Shown: in pieces, positions 51,043-60,547 of the stretch
How the letters are laid out: every line of letters begins with the position of its first letter
Numbering within the stretch: position 1 is the first letter of the stretch
NCBI GenBank assembly: GCA_018240505.1
Contig: JAFEFQ010000239.1
Span: forward strand, 1-64,000
DNA from: Pseudomonadota bacterium
GTDB lineage: Bacteria > Pseudomonadota > Gammaproteobacteria > Xanthomonadales > Rhodanobacteraceae
Length of the DNA: 64,000 nucleotides
Direction of reading: 5' to 3'
Position numbers and translations under genes: made by a program
The notes under the pieces: generated by a model
The model's input: the letters and a program-made list of their open reading frames with translations, nothing else
The model's database searches: none
Told to the model about the DNA's origin: nothing

Positions 51043-52575
51043 GTGAGCAACTCTCGCAACCAGAAGATCAGCAACGGCGAACTGCTCGCTGCCGTCGACC
51101 TGGGTTCGAACAGTTTCCACCTCGTCGTCGCGCGCTACGAGCACGGCGAGCTGCGCGTGATCGATCGGCTGCGCGACAGCGTGCGCATGGCCGCCGGCCT
51201 GCGCGCCGATGGCAGCCTCGACGACGCGCGCCGCGACCGCGCGCTCGCCTGCCTCGCGCGCTTCGGCCAGCGCCTGTCCGGCCTGCCCGCGGAGCGCGTG
51301 CGCGCGGTGGCGACGAACACGGTCCGCCGCCTCGCCGTGCCGGGCATGTTCCTCGCGCCCGCGGAAGATGCGCTCGGCCATGCGATCGAAGTCGTCTCGG
51401 GTCGCGAGGAAGCGCGCCTGATCTATCTCGGCGTCGCCCACGGCATACCCGAATCGGCCGAACGCCGCCTCGTCGTCGACATCGGCGGCGGCAGCACCGA
51501 GTTCATCATCGGCCAGCGCTTCGAGGCGCTGGAGAAGGAAAGCCTGCAGATGGGTTGCGTCGCGAGCACGATGCGCTTCTTCGACGACGGCAAGCTGAGC
51601 GCGAAACGCTGGCAGCGCGCGCAGGACGAGATCGCGGTCGAACTGCAGCAGTTCGCCGCCGACTACCGCGCGCACGGCTGGAGCGAGACGATCGGGTCGA
51701 GCGGCACGGCGAAGGCGATCGGCAACGTCGCCCAGGCCTGCGGCTGGAGCGAGACCGGCATCTCGCGCGTCGCGCTGGAGAAGATCCGCGACGCCCTGCT
51801 CGCCGCCGGCAGCATCGACCGGATCCGCCTGCCGGGCCTCGCCGAGGATCGCGTCGGCGTGTTCGCGGGCGGCGTGGTCATCCTCGAGGCCGCGTTCGCC
51901 GCGCTCGACATCCGCCAGATGCGCGTCTGCGAAACCGCGATGCGCGAAGGCCTGCTCTACGACATGATCGGCCGCGCCGAACACCGCGATCCGCGTACTG
52001 CGAGCATCACCGCGCTCGCCCAGCGCTACGGCGTCGATCGCGCCCATGCCGCGCGCGTCGAAGCGACCGCGCACGCGCTGTTCGATTCGATCGCGCTGGA
52101 CTGGCAGCTCGGCCGCGACGAGCGCGACTGGCTGGCCTGGGCCGCGCACATCCACGAGATCGGCCTCGCGATCGCACACAGCCAGCACCATATCCACGGC
52201 GCCTACATCGTCGAGAACTCCGATCTCGCCGGCTTCGCCCGCCACGAACAGATCGTGCTCGCGATCATCCTGCGCTGCCACCGGCGCAAACCCGACCAGA
52301 GCATCATCGACATCGCGCCAGAGCGCCTGCGCCGCTCGACCGCACGCGTCACCGCACTGCTGCGCCTCGCCGTGCTGCTGCAGCGCGCGCGCAAACCCGA
52401 GCCGCTGCCGCCGCTCACGCTCAAGCTCGAGGACCGGACCTTGCAACTGCGCCTGCCCGAAGCCTGGCTCGACGCGCACCCGCTGACGCGCACCGACCTC
52501 GACCAGGAGCGCGACTATCTCAAGCACCTCGACATCAAGTTGCAGGTAAAGGCCGGCGAGAAGCTTGCCGCGTGA
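51043..52575 (+). CDS. ppx: Exopolyphosphatase (Ppx/GppA family)
   Basis: Ppx removes terminal phosphate from polyphosphate. The 510-residue protein has the ASKHA N-terminal domain (LLAAVDLGSNSFHLVVARY at 14-32, AVATNTVRRLA near 88-98, EVVSGREEARLIYLGVAHG near 115-133, LVVDIGGGSTEFIIG near 146-160) and the C-terminal HD-like domain (LDWQLGRDERDWLAWAAHIHEIG, HHIHGAYIVENSDLAGF). The start is GTG. The upstream sequence is mostly the MITE, so the promoter is either inside the element or beyond it. A tetraphosphatase role in pppGpp hydrolysis (GppA) is an alternative because sequence does not separate them well. Confidence 0.92.
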   Translation: MSNSRNQKISNGELLAAVDLGSNSFHLVVARYEHGELRVIDRLRDSVRMAAGLRADGSLDDARRDRALACLARFGQRLSGLPAERVRAVATNTVRRLAVPGMFLAPAEDALGHAIEVVSGREEARLIYLGVAHGIPESAERRLVVDIGGGSTEFIIGQRFEALEKESLQMGCVASTMRFFDDGKLSAKRWQRAQDEIAVELQQFAADYRAHGWSETIGSSGTAKAIGNVAQACGWSETGISRVALEKIRDALLAAGSIDRIRLPGLAEDRVGVFAGGVVILEAAFAALDIRQMRVCETAMREGLLYDMIGRAEHRDPRTASITALAQRYGVDRAHAARVEATAHALFDSIALDWQLGRDERDWLAWAAHIHEIGLAIAHSQHHIHGAYIVENSDLAGFARHEQIVLAIILRCHRRKPDQSIIDIAPERLRRSTARVTALLRLAVLLQRARKPEPLPPLTLKLEDRTLQLRLPEAWLDAHPLTRTDLDQERDYLKHLDIKLQVKAGEKLAA

Positions 52576-52664
52576 GGACAGGTTCCGGATTGGCGCCGCG
52601 TTCGACTGTGCTCGCCCTCGTCGTGCCGCTATCATGGCGGCCTTTCGTATCCGGAGTTTCCCGC

Positions 52665-53342
52665 ATGACCCGCCATCTCCTGCTCAGTCTCGCCTTTCTC
52701 GCCGCCGCCCCGCTCGCGTTCGCCCAAGCGCCGGCCAAGCCGGTCGCCCAGCCTGCGACGAAGCCGGCCGTGGCGAAACCGGCCGCCGCCGCACCGGCGA
52801 ACAAGCCTGCGGCCGCCACGCCCGCACCCGCGGCGGCGACCAAGGCCGTGCTGCACACGAGCCTGGGCGACATCACGATCGAACTCAACGCCGAGAAGGC
52901 GCCGAAGTCGGTGGAGAACTTCGTCCAGTACGCGAAGGACGGTTTCTACAACGGCACCGTGTTCCATCGCGTGATTCCCGGCTTCATGGTCCAGGGCGGA
53001 GGCTACGCCCGCGACCTGCAGGAGAAGAAGACGCGCGCGCCGATCCGCAACGAGGCGAACAACGGCCTGTCCAACCTGAAGTACACCGTGTCGATGGCGC
53101 GCACGCCCGATCCGCACTCGGCACGCGCGCAGTTCTTCATCAACCTCGTCGACAACAAGCGCCTGGACTACACCAGCGACACGAGTCCGGCCACCTGGGG
53201 CTATGCGGTGTTCGGCAAGGTGATCAAGGGCAGCGAAGTCGTCGACAAGATCGCCGCGATCCCGACCGGCGCCGCCGGCCCGTTCTCCAGCGACGTGCCG
53301 ACGACGGCGGTGACGATCGACAAGGTCGAACTGCTGCCGTAA
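52665..53342 (+). CDS. Periplasmic cyclophilin-type peptidyl-prolyl isomerase
   Basis: A 225-residue exported isomerase. A signal peptide (about 1-20) is followed by a low-complexity Ala/Pro/Lys region (about 21-58), then the cyclophilin domain (60-225). Core blocks are LHTSLGDITIELNAEKAPKS, FVQYAKDGFYNGTVFHRVIP (with the catalytic Arg), FMVQGGG, SMARTPDPHSARAQFFINLV and WGYAVFGKVIKGSEVVDKI. PpiA-like enzymes aid periplasmic folding. The 3' end of this gene reappears at 57250-57280 in the tandem duplication. It runs into lpxH on the same strand with 57 bp between. Confidence 0.93.
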   Translation: MTRHLLLSLAFLAAAPLAFAQAPAKPVAQPATKPAVAKPAAAAPANKPAAATPAPAAATKAVLHTSLGDITIELNAEKAPKSVENFVQYAKDGFYNGTVFHRVIPGFMVQGGGYARDLQEKKTRAPIRNEANNGLSNLKYTVSMARTPDPHSARAQFFINLVDNKRLDYTSDTSPATWGYAVFGKVIKGSEVVDKIAAIPTGAAGPFSSDVPTTAVTIDKVELLP

Positions 53343-53399
53343 GCCTCGCCTGCTGCGCTGCTCCGCGGCAACGTGCGGGCAGCGTGAAGCGGAACGTCG

Positions 53400-54089
53400 A
53401 TGCCGACCCTGTTCATCTCCGACCTGCACCTCGACCCACGGCGTCCGCATATTGTGGATTTGTATACTGAGTTGCTGGCCGGCGAGGCGCGCCGCGCGGA
53501 CGCGCTCTACGTACTCGGCGACCTGTTCGAGGCCTGGATCGGCGACGACGACGATGCCGAACTGCCCGCGCGCGTCGCCGCGGCCACGCGCGCGCTGCGC
53601 GAGGCGGGCGTACCGGTGTACTTCATGCGGGGCAACCGTGATTTCCTGCTCGGCGAAGATTACGCGGCGCGCGCCGGCATGACCCTGCTCGCCGATCCCG
53701 CCGTGATCGAACTCGACGGCGAGCGCGTGCTGCTGACGCACGGCGACACGCTGTGCACGGACGACGCCGACTACCAGAAATTCCGCACGCTCGTGCGCGA
53801 CCCGCGCTGGCAGCGGCAGTTTCTCGCCAAGCCGCTCGCCGAACGCCGCGCCTTCGCCGCGCAGGCGCGCGGCGAGAGCCGCAAGCACACCTCGGCGGCG
53901 AAGCCCGAGATCATGGACGTCAACCAGGACGCCGTCGCCGCCGCGATGCGCGCGCACGGCGTGCGCAAGTTGATCCACGGCCACACGCATCGCCCGGCCA
54001 CGCACCACTTCGACCTGGATGGACACACGGCCGAACGCATCGTGCTCGGCGACTGGTACGAACAGGACAGCGTGCTGCGCATCGGCTAG
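53400..54089 (+). CDS. lpxH: UDP-2,3-diacylglucosamine diphosphatase
   Basis: LpxH cleaves UDP-2,3-diacylglucosamine to lipid X and UMP in lipid A biosynthesis, at the inner face of the cytoplasmic membrane. The 229-residue protein has the calcineurin-like metal motifs: DLH at 8-10, GD at 40-41, GNRD at 78-81, HGD at 114-116, and HGHTH at 193-197, plus the family's DVNQDAVAAAMR near 173-184. All ligands are intact, so this is the functional copy. A decayed second copy lies at 57342-57656. Confidence 0.96.
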   Translation: MPTLFISDLHLDPRRPHIVDLYTELLAGEARRADALYVLGDLFEAWIGDDDDAELPARVAAATRALREAGVPVYFMRGNRDFLLGEDYAARAGMTLLADPAVIELDGERVLLTHGDTLCTDDADYQKFRTLVRDPRWQRQFLAKPLAERRAFAAQARGESRKHTSAAKPEIMDVNQDAVAAAMRAHGVRKLIHGHTHRPATHHFDLDGHTAERIVLGDWYEQDSVLRIG

Positions 54090-54137
54090 CGTCGCAGGTT
54101 TTTGTGGTCACGCGAGCAAGCCCCTCTCGTCGCCCGC

Positions 54138-54197
54138 ATCCCGTAGCAATTCGGGGATTTCGCGCGCCGACAAGCGCGAAACCCCGACTTCCGGGAT
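54138..54197. terminator. Strong hairpin between convergent lpxH and DUF1631 genes
   Basis: Arms CGGGG-A-TTTCGCGC (54152-54165) and GCGCGAAACCCCG (54174-54186) pair with one bulged base. Outer arms ATCCCG (54138-54143) and CGGGAT (54192-54197) extend it. It lies between the stops of lpxH and the minus-strand DUF1631 gene and could end both transcripts. Confidence 0.55.
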
Positions 54198-54204
54198 ACA
54201 CGAA

Positions 54205-57072
54205 TCAGGATAGTGTCGATGTAACGTTTTCGCGCAGTTTGCTGAACATCGACTGCAGGGAACGATCGAACATCGACTCGCGCGGAACAACGAATGCCAG
54301 TTCGCGATCGAGCAGATCGTCGAGGTCGAGCCTGCTTTCTTCCCGCCACAACGTGCCATCCGGCTTGATCAGAATCGTCCGCCCTGTGAGAGAACTGATC
54401 CACGTCACCTTGCCGCGGCCAACCCGGCCCGAGGCCGCAAGGAAGGTCGTGTGGCTGGCGCCAGCGCCGCTGCGGAATTCGATCCAGTCGCCGACCTTCC
54501 AGCGTGCGGGAACCATTCTGACCGGAGCAGGCTTGGCGGCAGGTGCGGGCGCCGGCTCCGATGCGGATATCGCTGCTAGTGGACTGCCGGCGGGTACTTC
54601 GATTCGCGATTCCGCCTGTGCAACCGCATTCGCCGCGGCTGTCGCCTGCGCCGGCGCCTGCCCGGCAATCGCCGGCTGCAGACGCGCCGCAACCAACCCT
54701 TCCAGCCAGTTCCACCGGCGCGACGAATCGGGGGCGACGCGTCCGGTGCGGACATCGGCCCACAGGCGGAACGTGGCGATCCAGCGCTCGCGTGCCTCGA
54801 CCGGCGCCGGTCCTTCGGCCAGCACCATCTTCCAGGCTCGTTCGATTGCGGGCCAATCCTGTTCCAGATCGGCCTGCGCCCGCGCACCCGCCTCCACCGA
54901 GAACAGGCCGACGATCGCATTGAACTGGCGGTCCAGCCACGAGGCCTCGTAGGACCGCTCGCCGTGTACTTCCCGAATGCGAACCTCGTGGTTGACCCAG
55001 AGCAGGGACAGAGCGTGACGCAGCCCTTCCGGCATGACTTTTCCGTCCAGCCGCTCGCGCATGCGCGAGGTCACCGACAAGAGGATCTGATACGCATTCG
55101 CGGACCGCTCGCCGCCCGAATCGGCGGCGCGGCTCGACGGCACTGCAGCGGACGACTCCGGTGATGGCACGGGTGTGGCTGCTCCCTGCGCCACGGACTT
55201 CGCCCCGGCGGCTCCCCGCGCGACTTCCGCCGCCGTTTGCTCGACCAGGGCCTGTAGTTCGACGTCGACCAGGGCCGCTACCTGATCGTGCTCGCGCGTG
55301 GCGACTCGCCTTTCGATCGAATCGCACCAGGTGCTGAACTGCGCCCATTCCTGCTCGAAAAGGATCCGCGTGATCGTGGTGGCCCTGACGATGCGTTCGA
55401 CGAGAGCATGCATTTTTTGCATTGTCTCTGCCAACTGCGGATTGTCCGGCATGCAGGCCTTTCCGACCTCGGCCAGCCGATCGATCAGCGCGCGCGCCGG
55501 ATGGTGCAAGTCCGAAAACAGTTCCGGATCGATCAAGACCGCGCGCAGATACGGCAACTGCAGGCGCGACAACAGGACCTGGACTGCAGCGGGCAAGGCC
55601 GGATCCGACTGGATGTAGGAGAACATCATCGCCACCATGTCGACAACGTCCTCGTACTCGCCGAGGGTGACTCCATGCTCCTCGGCAAGGCGCCCGTCCG
55701 CGTGCGGCGTGACTTCGCCGTCCCCACCGTGGATCCGGTCACTCAGTACCTTGCGCAGTTCGCGCTTGAGCTGATCGGCATCCAGCCTCTCTCCTTCGGT
55801 AATGTCCATCCAGGATGCAGGCAGGGACGGGGATGGCAGGGTGGCGAGCGCCTCCAGCAAGGTTTCCAACTCCAGGGTCTGCAACATGGGGGCCTCCAGG
55901 GCGGCGAAACTCCAGCCGGAGTTATCGCCCGAGGAATCTGCTGACCCAGCGTAGCCGGGGACAGAAAAGGGACCGGACGCAGCGGTCGACAAGACCGCCT
56001 GCCGGGCCAAGCGTCGATGCTCCAGCAGGATGCGAACCCAGGCCGCCAGTTGAGTCCGCTCGAAAGCATCCTGCGGAAAATCTCGCAGCGCGTACTGATT
56101 CGCGCTGGGAATGCCGCAACGGATCGAATCGGCATGGTGCATGCGCAGTGCCGGCTCGTACGCTCCGGGTTCGAGCAACGGCATGGTTTCCAGCCACGAT
56201 CGTCCTTTCCTGGCGCCTCTGGAGTCGGTGGCAGCGGCACGCAGTGAAGGCGCGGGTCGCAAGGCGGCGGAACGACCTGGCGGCGAAGACGCACGTGCCC
56301 ACCGCGGCGCTACGCCGCCCCGGGCCAGAAACCGGTTCAGTTCCTGACAAACCACGCCGACCGCGCTCATTACGAAACGGTCGAACAGCTTGAATACGAT
56401 CAAGCTCACGTCGACGGGCAAATCCGAGACCTCGTCGAGGGAATCGGCGAACGTCTGCACCATCATCGCGGGCGAGGCGGGAACATCGTCCTCCTGCACG
56501 ACCTGGTTCTTGCGCAGCAGGGTCAGACGGTGGCACAGCGCGGGCAACTCCGCGCTGCACAGGAACATGCCCCGGTTCACGGTGTGATCCACAGCCAGAT
56601 TTCGTTCGAACGTGGCCGTTTCGTCCAGCGAAAATCCGCCGCGCGGACGGTCACCGTCCGCAAACGAGTCGCGCGCGGAAACCAGGCGCGGCCGGAATGT
56701 TCCGGGCATCTGCGGCATCAAGCCTTTCCAGCGCTCGTCGATGCGGTCGAACCAACCCTCGATCAGCGCATCGCGACTGCGGCGCAGTACGCGCATGCCG
56801 TCGAAGAACTGCTGGAACGTGGCACCCGACCGATCGAACAGCACATCGTCGAGACTTTCGAAGAGCCGGGCCGACATGGGCCGGAGCAGGTCGATCTGGA
56901 TGCGGCTCAGACGGCCCCACCACTCCTGCTCATGCATGGTGCCGCGACGGCCGTCTTCCGCAGCGGAACGATCGGCTCGCAGGACGGGAGTAGCCGGCTC
57001 AGCATCGCCTGCGGGCTGGCCGTCGATGGCCTGGGATGCGGGCGTACCGTGCGTGGGAGGCGATGGCGCCAT
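54205..57072 (-). CDS. DUF1631 family protein, copy 1
   Basis: A 955-residue soluble DUF1631 protein. The N-terminal conserved block includes WWGRLSRIQIDLLRPMSARL, LFDRSGATFQQFFDGMRVLR and VQTFADSLDEVSDLPVDVSL. A long middle is Ala/Gln-rich and variable. The DUF1631 core has LPYLRAVLIDPELFSDLHHP and HPARALIDRLAEVGKACMP. The C-terminal beta-rich segment (about 820-930: VGDWIEFRSGAG, GRGKVTWISSLTGRTILIKP) resembles a PilZ-like barrel, but the RxxxR motif is not evident. Function unknown. The copy at 57659-60532 is its tandem paralogue, about 70% identical by eye over the first 80-residue block. Confidence 0.8.
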   Translation of the reverse strand: MAPSPPTHGTPASQAIDGQPAGDAEPATPVLRADRSAAEDGRRGTMHEQEWWGRLSRIQIDLLRPMSARLFESLDDVLFDRSGATFQQFFDGMRVLRRSRDALIEGWFDRIDERWKGLMPQMPGTFRPRLVSARDSFADGDRPRGGFSLDETATFERNLAVDHTVNRGMFLCSAELPALCHRLTLLRKNQVVQEDDVPASPAMMVQTFADSLDEVSDLPVDVSLIVFKLFDRFVMSAVGVVCQELNRFLARGGVAPRWARASSPPGRSAALRPAPSLRAAATDSRGARKGRSWLETMPLLEPGAYEPALRMHHADSIRCGIPSANQYALRDFPQDAFERTQLAAWVRILLEHRRLARQAVLSTAASGPFSVPGYAGSADSSGDNSGWSFAALEAPMLQTLELETLLEALATLPSPSLPASWMDITEGERLDADQLKRELRKVLSDRIHGGDGEVTPHADGRLAEEHGVTLGEYEDVVDMVAMMFSYIQSDPALPAAVQVLLSRLQLPYLRAVLIDPELFSDLHHPARALIDRLAEVGKACMPDNPQLAETMQKMHALVERIVRATTITRILFEQEWAQFSTWCDSIERRVATREHDQVAALVDVELQALVEQTAAEVARGAAGAKSVAQGAATPVPSPESSAAVPSSRAADSGGERSANAYQILLSVTSRMRERLDGKVMPEGLRHALSLLWVNHEVRIREVHGERSYEASWLDRQFNAIVGLFSVEAGARAQADLEQDWPAIERAWKMVLAEGPAPVEARERWIATFRLWADVRTGRVAPDSSRRWNWLEGLVAARLQPAIAGQAPAQATAAANAVAQAESRIEVPAGSPLAAISASEPAPAPAAKPAPVRMVPARWKVGDWIEFRSGAGASHTTFLAASGRVGRGKVTWISSLTGRTILIKPDGTLWREESRLDLDDLLDRELAFVVPRESMFDRSLQSMFSKLRENVTSTLS

Positions 57073-57103
57073 GTGAATTCCGATGCTCCAAAAGGAACGC
57101 GCC

Positions 57104-57149
57104 GTGCCCTGAACTTGGCACAATCCGAATCGACTGCGGTTCGATCATA
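57104..57149 (-). promoter_or_regulatory. Promoter -10 and leader hairpin of DUF1631 copy 1
   Basis: Minus-strand TATGAT (57149-57144) lies 72 bp before the ATG and aligns with the same hexamer before copy 2. A short hairpin GTGCC/GGCAC (57104-57108 with 57117-57121) lies in the predicted leader. Confidence 0.5.
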
Positions 57150-57341
57150 AAGAAGTCGTTTGCCCTTGTTAGTGATGATGTTCGCTTTTGTCACGAATAC
57201 ATACCTTCAAATTCCCATACTCCCGATCAGGATCGACCACTCCGCCGCCGACGCGGCTATCGACAAGGTCGAACTGCTGCGGCAAGCCGCACTTGCTGCT
57301 GCCCCGCGGCAACGTCAGGGACAGCGTGACACGGAACGTCG

Positions 57342-57656
57342 ATGCCAGCCTTGTTCATCCCTGACCCGCACCGATCCGCAGCGTTCGCACATTTGTGGAT
57401 TTGTATACCAGACTGCTCGCCGGCGAGGCGCGCCGCGCGAACGCGCTCCACATCCTCGGCGAATCGGCAGCGAGACCCGATCGCGGGCGTCAACCAGGAC
57501 GAAGTCGCCGCCGCGATGCGCAGGCTCGGCGTGCGCAGGCTGATCCACGGCCACACGCACCGACCGGCGACGCGTCGTTCGATCTGGACGGCCGCACGAC
57601 CGGAACCGGCGCGCGATTCGCAGGAATGCCGCGCGCAGAAATGCCTGCGGCAGTGA
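57342..57656 (+). pseudogene. lpxH remnant with internal deletion and frame loss
   Basis: Opens with MPALFIPDPH, matching MPTLFISDLH of lpxH. It shifts frame at about 57390 (the VDLYTRLLAGEARRANALHI stretch is in another frame) and rejoins the first frame at GVNQDEVAAAMRRLGVRRLI, followed by HGHTHRPAT. The region for LpxH residues 41-172 is missing, about 390 bp including the GNRD and HGD metal motifs. Upstream (57250-57341) is sequence similar to the 3' end of the cyclophilin gene and the spacer, with the cyclophilin stop lost. The whole 57073-57658 gap therefore holds a decayed duplicate, not new genes. Confidence 0.88.
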
Positions 57657-57658
57657 AC

Positions 57659-60532
57659 TCAGGACGCGACGCTGGCGACGTCTTCGCGCAGCTTGGCGAA
57701 CATCGATTGCATCGAGCGGTTGAACAGGGATTCGCGCGGAACGATGAAAGCGAGGCCACGGTCGATCAGGGCATCCAGATCGACCCTGTCCTCTTCACGC
57801 CAGAGCGTACCGTCGGTCTTGACCAGCACGGTGCGTCCGGTGAAAGAACCGATCCATGAGACCTTGCCTCGCCCGGCGCGGCTCGGCGCGCTGCCGGATT
57901 CCGCCTGCGCGGCGACTCCAGCCGCCGGTTCGTCCTTGAACTCGATCCAGTCGCCAACCGCCCAGCGCGCCGGTGCCGGCTGGGCCGGAGCCAGCTTGGC
58001 GCTGGAACCGGGTGATTGCGTCGACGCCGAACCCGCAGTCGCCGCAGACTCGACGGCCTGCTCCCCCGCTCCCGCCGGCAATGCCGCGGCCGAGGGAGCC
58101 GTTCCACGCATCTTCTCCGATGGCGCGGAATCCGAAGCAACCAGGCCTTCCCGCCAATTCCAGCGTGCCGATGGATCGGCGGCGACACGGCCGATCCGGA
58201 CCTCGGCCCAGCGTCGGAACGTCGCGATCCAGTTCGTGCGTGCTTCGACAGGAGCAGAGCCTTCGGCCAGCACCTGGCTCCAGGCGCGTTCGATGCCCGG
58301 CCAGTCCTGCGCGAACTGCTCCTGCGCCTTGGCGTCCTGTTTCGTCGTGAACAGGGCCGCTACCGCGGCGAGTTGCCGATCCAGCCAGGACGCCTCGTAG
58401 GACCGTTCTCCGAACTTCTCCCAGACCCGCACCTGATGATTGACCCAAAGCAGCGACAGCGCATGGCGCAGTCCTTCCGGCATCGCCTTGCCTTCAATCC
58501 GTTCGCGCATGCGCGCGGTCACGTCAAGGCGGATCTGATGGAGGTGTGCGCGCCCGACTGAAGGGTTGGAGTCCGACCCCGCCTGCGTCGAAGCCGGCCG
58601 ATCCACATCCGCCGTCGTCGTGGACATGGGCATGGGCTCGTTCGCCGCAACGGACGCGCGCACGGTAGCGGATTCCGCCACGAAAATTTCGACCGGTGCC
58701 GCCTGCTCCGTTGCCTGCGCTTCGCTTGCCTGCGGCTCGTCTTCGATCAACGCGGAGACCTGATCGCGCTCGCGCGCGGCGGCACGCTGCTCAAGCGCGT
58801 CGGACCAGGTGCGGAATTTCGTCCACTCCTGTTCGACGAACGCCCGCGTAATTTCGTGCTGGCCGACAATGCGTCCGACCAGCGAGTGCATTTTCAGCAT
58901 CTTCTCCGCCAGCATCGGGCTCCCCGGCGCGCAACTCTTGCCGAACTCGGCCAGATGGTCCATCAGAGCCCGCGCGGGGTGCTCGGCATCGAAGAACATC
59001 TGCGGCTCGCTCAGCGCCAGACGCAGATACGGCAATTGCAGACGCGACAGCAGGGCCTGCACGGCTGCCGGCAGCGCCTGATCCTGCTGAATGAAACTGA
59101 ACATCATCGCGACCATGTCGATGACGTCCTCATGCTCGCCGAATGCGATGTCGGGCATGTCGGCGTCCACGGCTTCGGCGTGTGCCGCCGCGCCGCCATG
59201 CGCATCCATGCCGTCCGCGCGCGGACGCATCCGTCCATGCAACGAACGACTGAGATCGTTCTTGAGCTGGCCTGGATCCCAGGCGGCTTCTTCCGGCTCG
59301 CCCACCCAGGACGTGGGCAGCGCCGGCGACGGCAGCGATGCCAGTACCTCCATCAGGGCTCCCAACTCCAGTGTCCGCGGGGCCGTGGCGGGGGCGATCG
59401 CGCCCCATTCCGCAGTCGCCCCCCCGCGAACCGGTGCTGCATGCGCGACACCGGGAATCTGTCCGGCCGCTTGCGCCCACGAAGCGGCGTAGCGGGCCAT
59501 GCGCCGATGTTCGAGCAAGGCGCGAACGGAGGCAGTCAACTGCTGCTGCCCCACGACTTCCGCAAGATCCTGTTGCAGGTATCCGGAAACGGAAGCTGCC
59601 GCGAACTGCGCCGACATGCCGGCGACCGGCGCTGCCTGATCAAGCGCGGGAACGGTTTCCAGCCAGAACGGATCTTCCCACACTTCGGTGGGAGCGGATG
59701 GCATCGCCGCCTGGGGCGCAGGCCGCGCAACGGAGGAGCGCGTGGGCGACGACGGCGCCCAGGTCCAGCGCGGGGCAATCCCGCCCGCCACGAGGATCCG
59801 GTTCAGTTCCTTGCAAAGCATGTCGACCGCATTGATCACCACGCGATCGAACAACTTGAACACGATCAGCGCCACCTCGACGGGCAGGCTCTGCACCTCG
59901 TCCAGTGACTTCGCGAACGTCTGCACGAGCAGAAGCGGAGCGGCAGGTACTTCTTCCGGCGCCACTTCGGCACCCTTGCGCAGCAGCGTCAGGCGGTGGC
60001 ACAACGGCGGCAACTCCATGCGGCACAGGGACAGGCCGCGCGCGACCGCGCTGTCGATGGCCAACTTCCGCTCGAGCGTGACCTCGTCGATCAGCGCAAA
60101 CTCGCCGTTTACCGTTTCCTCGACGGGCGCACCGTCCGCGGAAACCAGACGCGGACGGAATGCTCCCGGCGCCTGCGGCTTCAAGCGGTTCCATGCTTCG
60201 TCGACGCGGTCGAACCAGCCCTGGAGCAGCGCGTCGCGATTCTTGCGCAAGATGCGCATGCCTTCGAAGAATTGCTGGAACGAGGAGCCTGATCGATCGA
60301 AAAGCGTATCGTCGAGCTTTTCGAACAGTTGCGCCGACAGCGGGCGGAGCATGTCGATCTGGGTCTGGCTCAGACGACTCCACCAGTCCTGTTCCGAGCC
60401 GTGATCCTGATGCACCCCGCCGGCATTTGGATAGCGGTGGGAGGTCGAAACGGAATCGGCGCGTGCTCCCCCGCGGTCCGACTGGGCAGATACGGAGGCC
60501 GATGCGGGCGGACGGTGGGGCTGGTACGTCAT
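57659..60532 (-). CDS. DUF1631 family protein, copy 2
   Basis: A 957-residue paralogue of the gene at 54205-57072 with the same layout. The N-terminal block WWSRLSQTQIDMLRPLSAQL aligns residue for residue, a variable Ala/Gln-rich middle follows, the core is LPYLRLALSEPQMFFDAEHP, and the C-terminal barrel-like segment has AVGDWIEFKDEPAAG and GRGKVSWIGSFTGRTVLVK. Divergence from copy 1 is highest in the middle, which suggests relaxed constraint there. Like copy 1 it runs convergent to an lpxH copy, here a pseudogene. Function unknown for the family. Confidence 0.8.
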   Translation of the reverse strand: MTYQPHRPPASASVSAQSDRGGARADSVSTSHRYPNAGGVHQDHGSEQDWWSRLSQTQIDMLRPLSAQLFEKLDDTLFDRSGSSFQQFFEGMRILRKNRDALLQGWFDRVDEAWNRLKPQAPGAFRPRLVSADGAPVEETVNGEFALIDEVTLERKLAIDSAVARGLSLCRMELPPLCHRLTLLRKGAEVAPEEVPAAPLLLVQTFAKSLDEVQSLPVEVALIVFKLFDRVVINAVDMLCKELNRILVAGGIAPRWTWAPSSPTRSSVARPAPQAAMPSAPTEVWEDPFWLETVPALDQAAPVAGMSAQFAAASVSGYLQQDLAEVVGQQQLTASVRALLEHRRMARYAASWAQAAGQIPGVAHAAPVRGGATAEWGAIAPATAPRTLELGALMEVLASLPSPALPTSWVGEPEEAAWDPGQLKNDLSRSLHGRMRPRADGMDAHGGAAAHAEAVDADMPDIAFGEHEDVIDMVAMMFSFIQQDQALPAAVQALLSRLQLPYLRLALSEPQMFFDAEHPARALMDHLAEFGKSCAPGSPMLAEKMLKMHSLVGRIVGQHEITRAFVEQEWTKFRTWSDALEQRAAARERDQVSALIEDEPQASEAQATEQAAPVEIFVAESATVRASVAANEPMPMSTTTADVDRPASTQAGSDSNPSVGRAHLHQIRLDVTARMRERIEGKAMPEGLRHALSLLWVNHQVRVWEKFGERSYEASWLDRQLAAVAALFTTKQDAKAQEQFAQDWPGIERAWSQVLAEGSAPVEARTNWIATFRRWAEVRIGRVAADPSARWNWREGLVASDSAPSEKMRGTAPSAAALPAGAGEQAVESAATAGSASTQSPGSSAKLAPAQPAPARWAVGDWIEFKDEPAAGVAAQAESGSAPSRAGRGKVSWIGSFTGRTVLVKTDGTLWREEDRVDLDALIDRGLAFIVPRESLFNRSMQSMFAKLREDVASVAS

Positions 60533-60547
60533 GGCTTATATTTCCCC

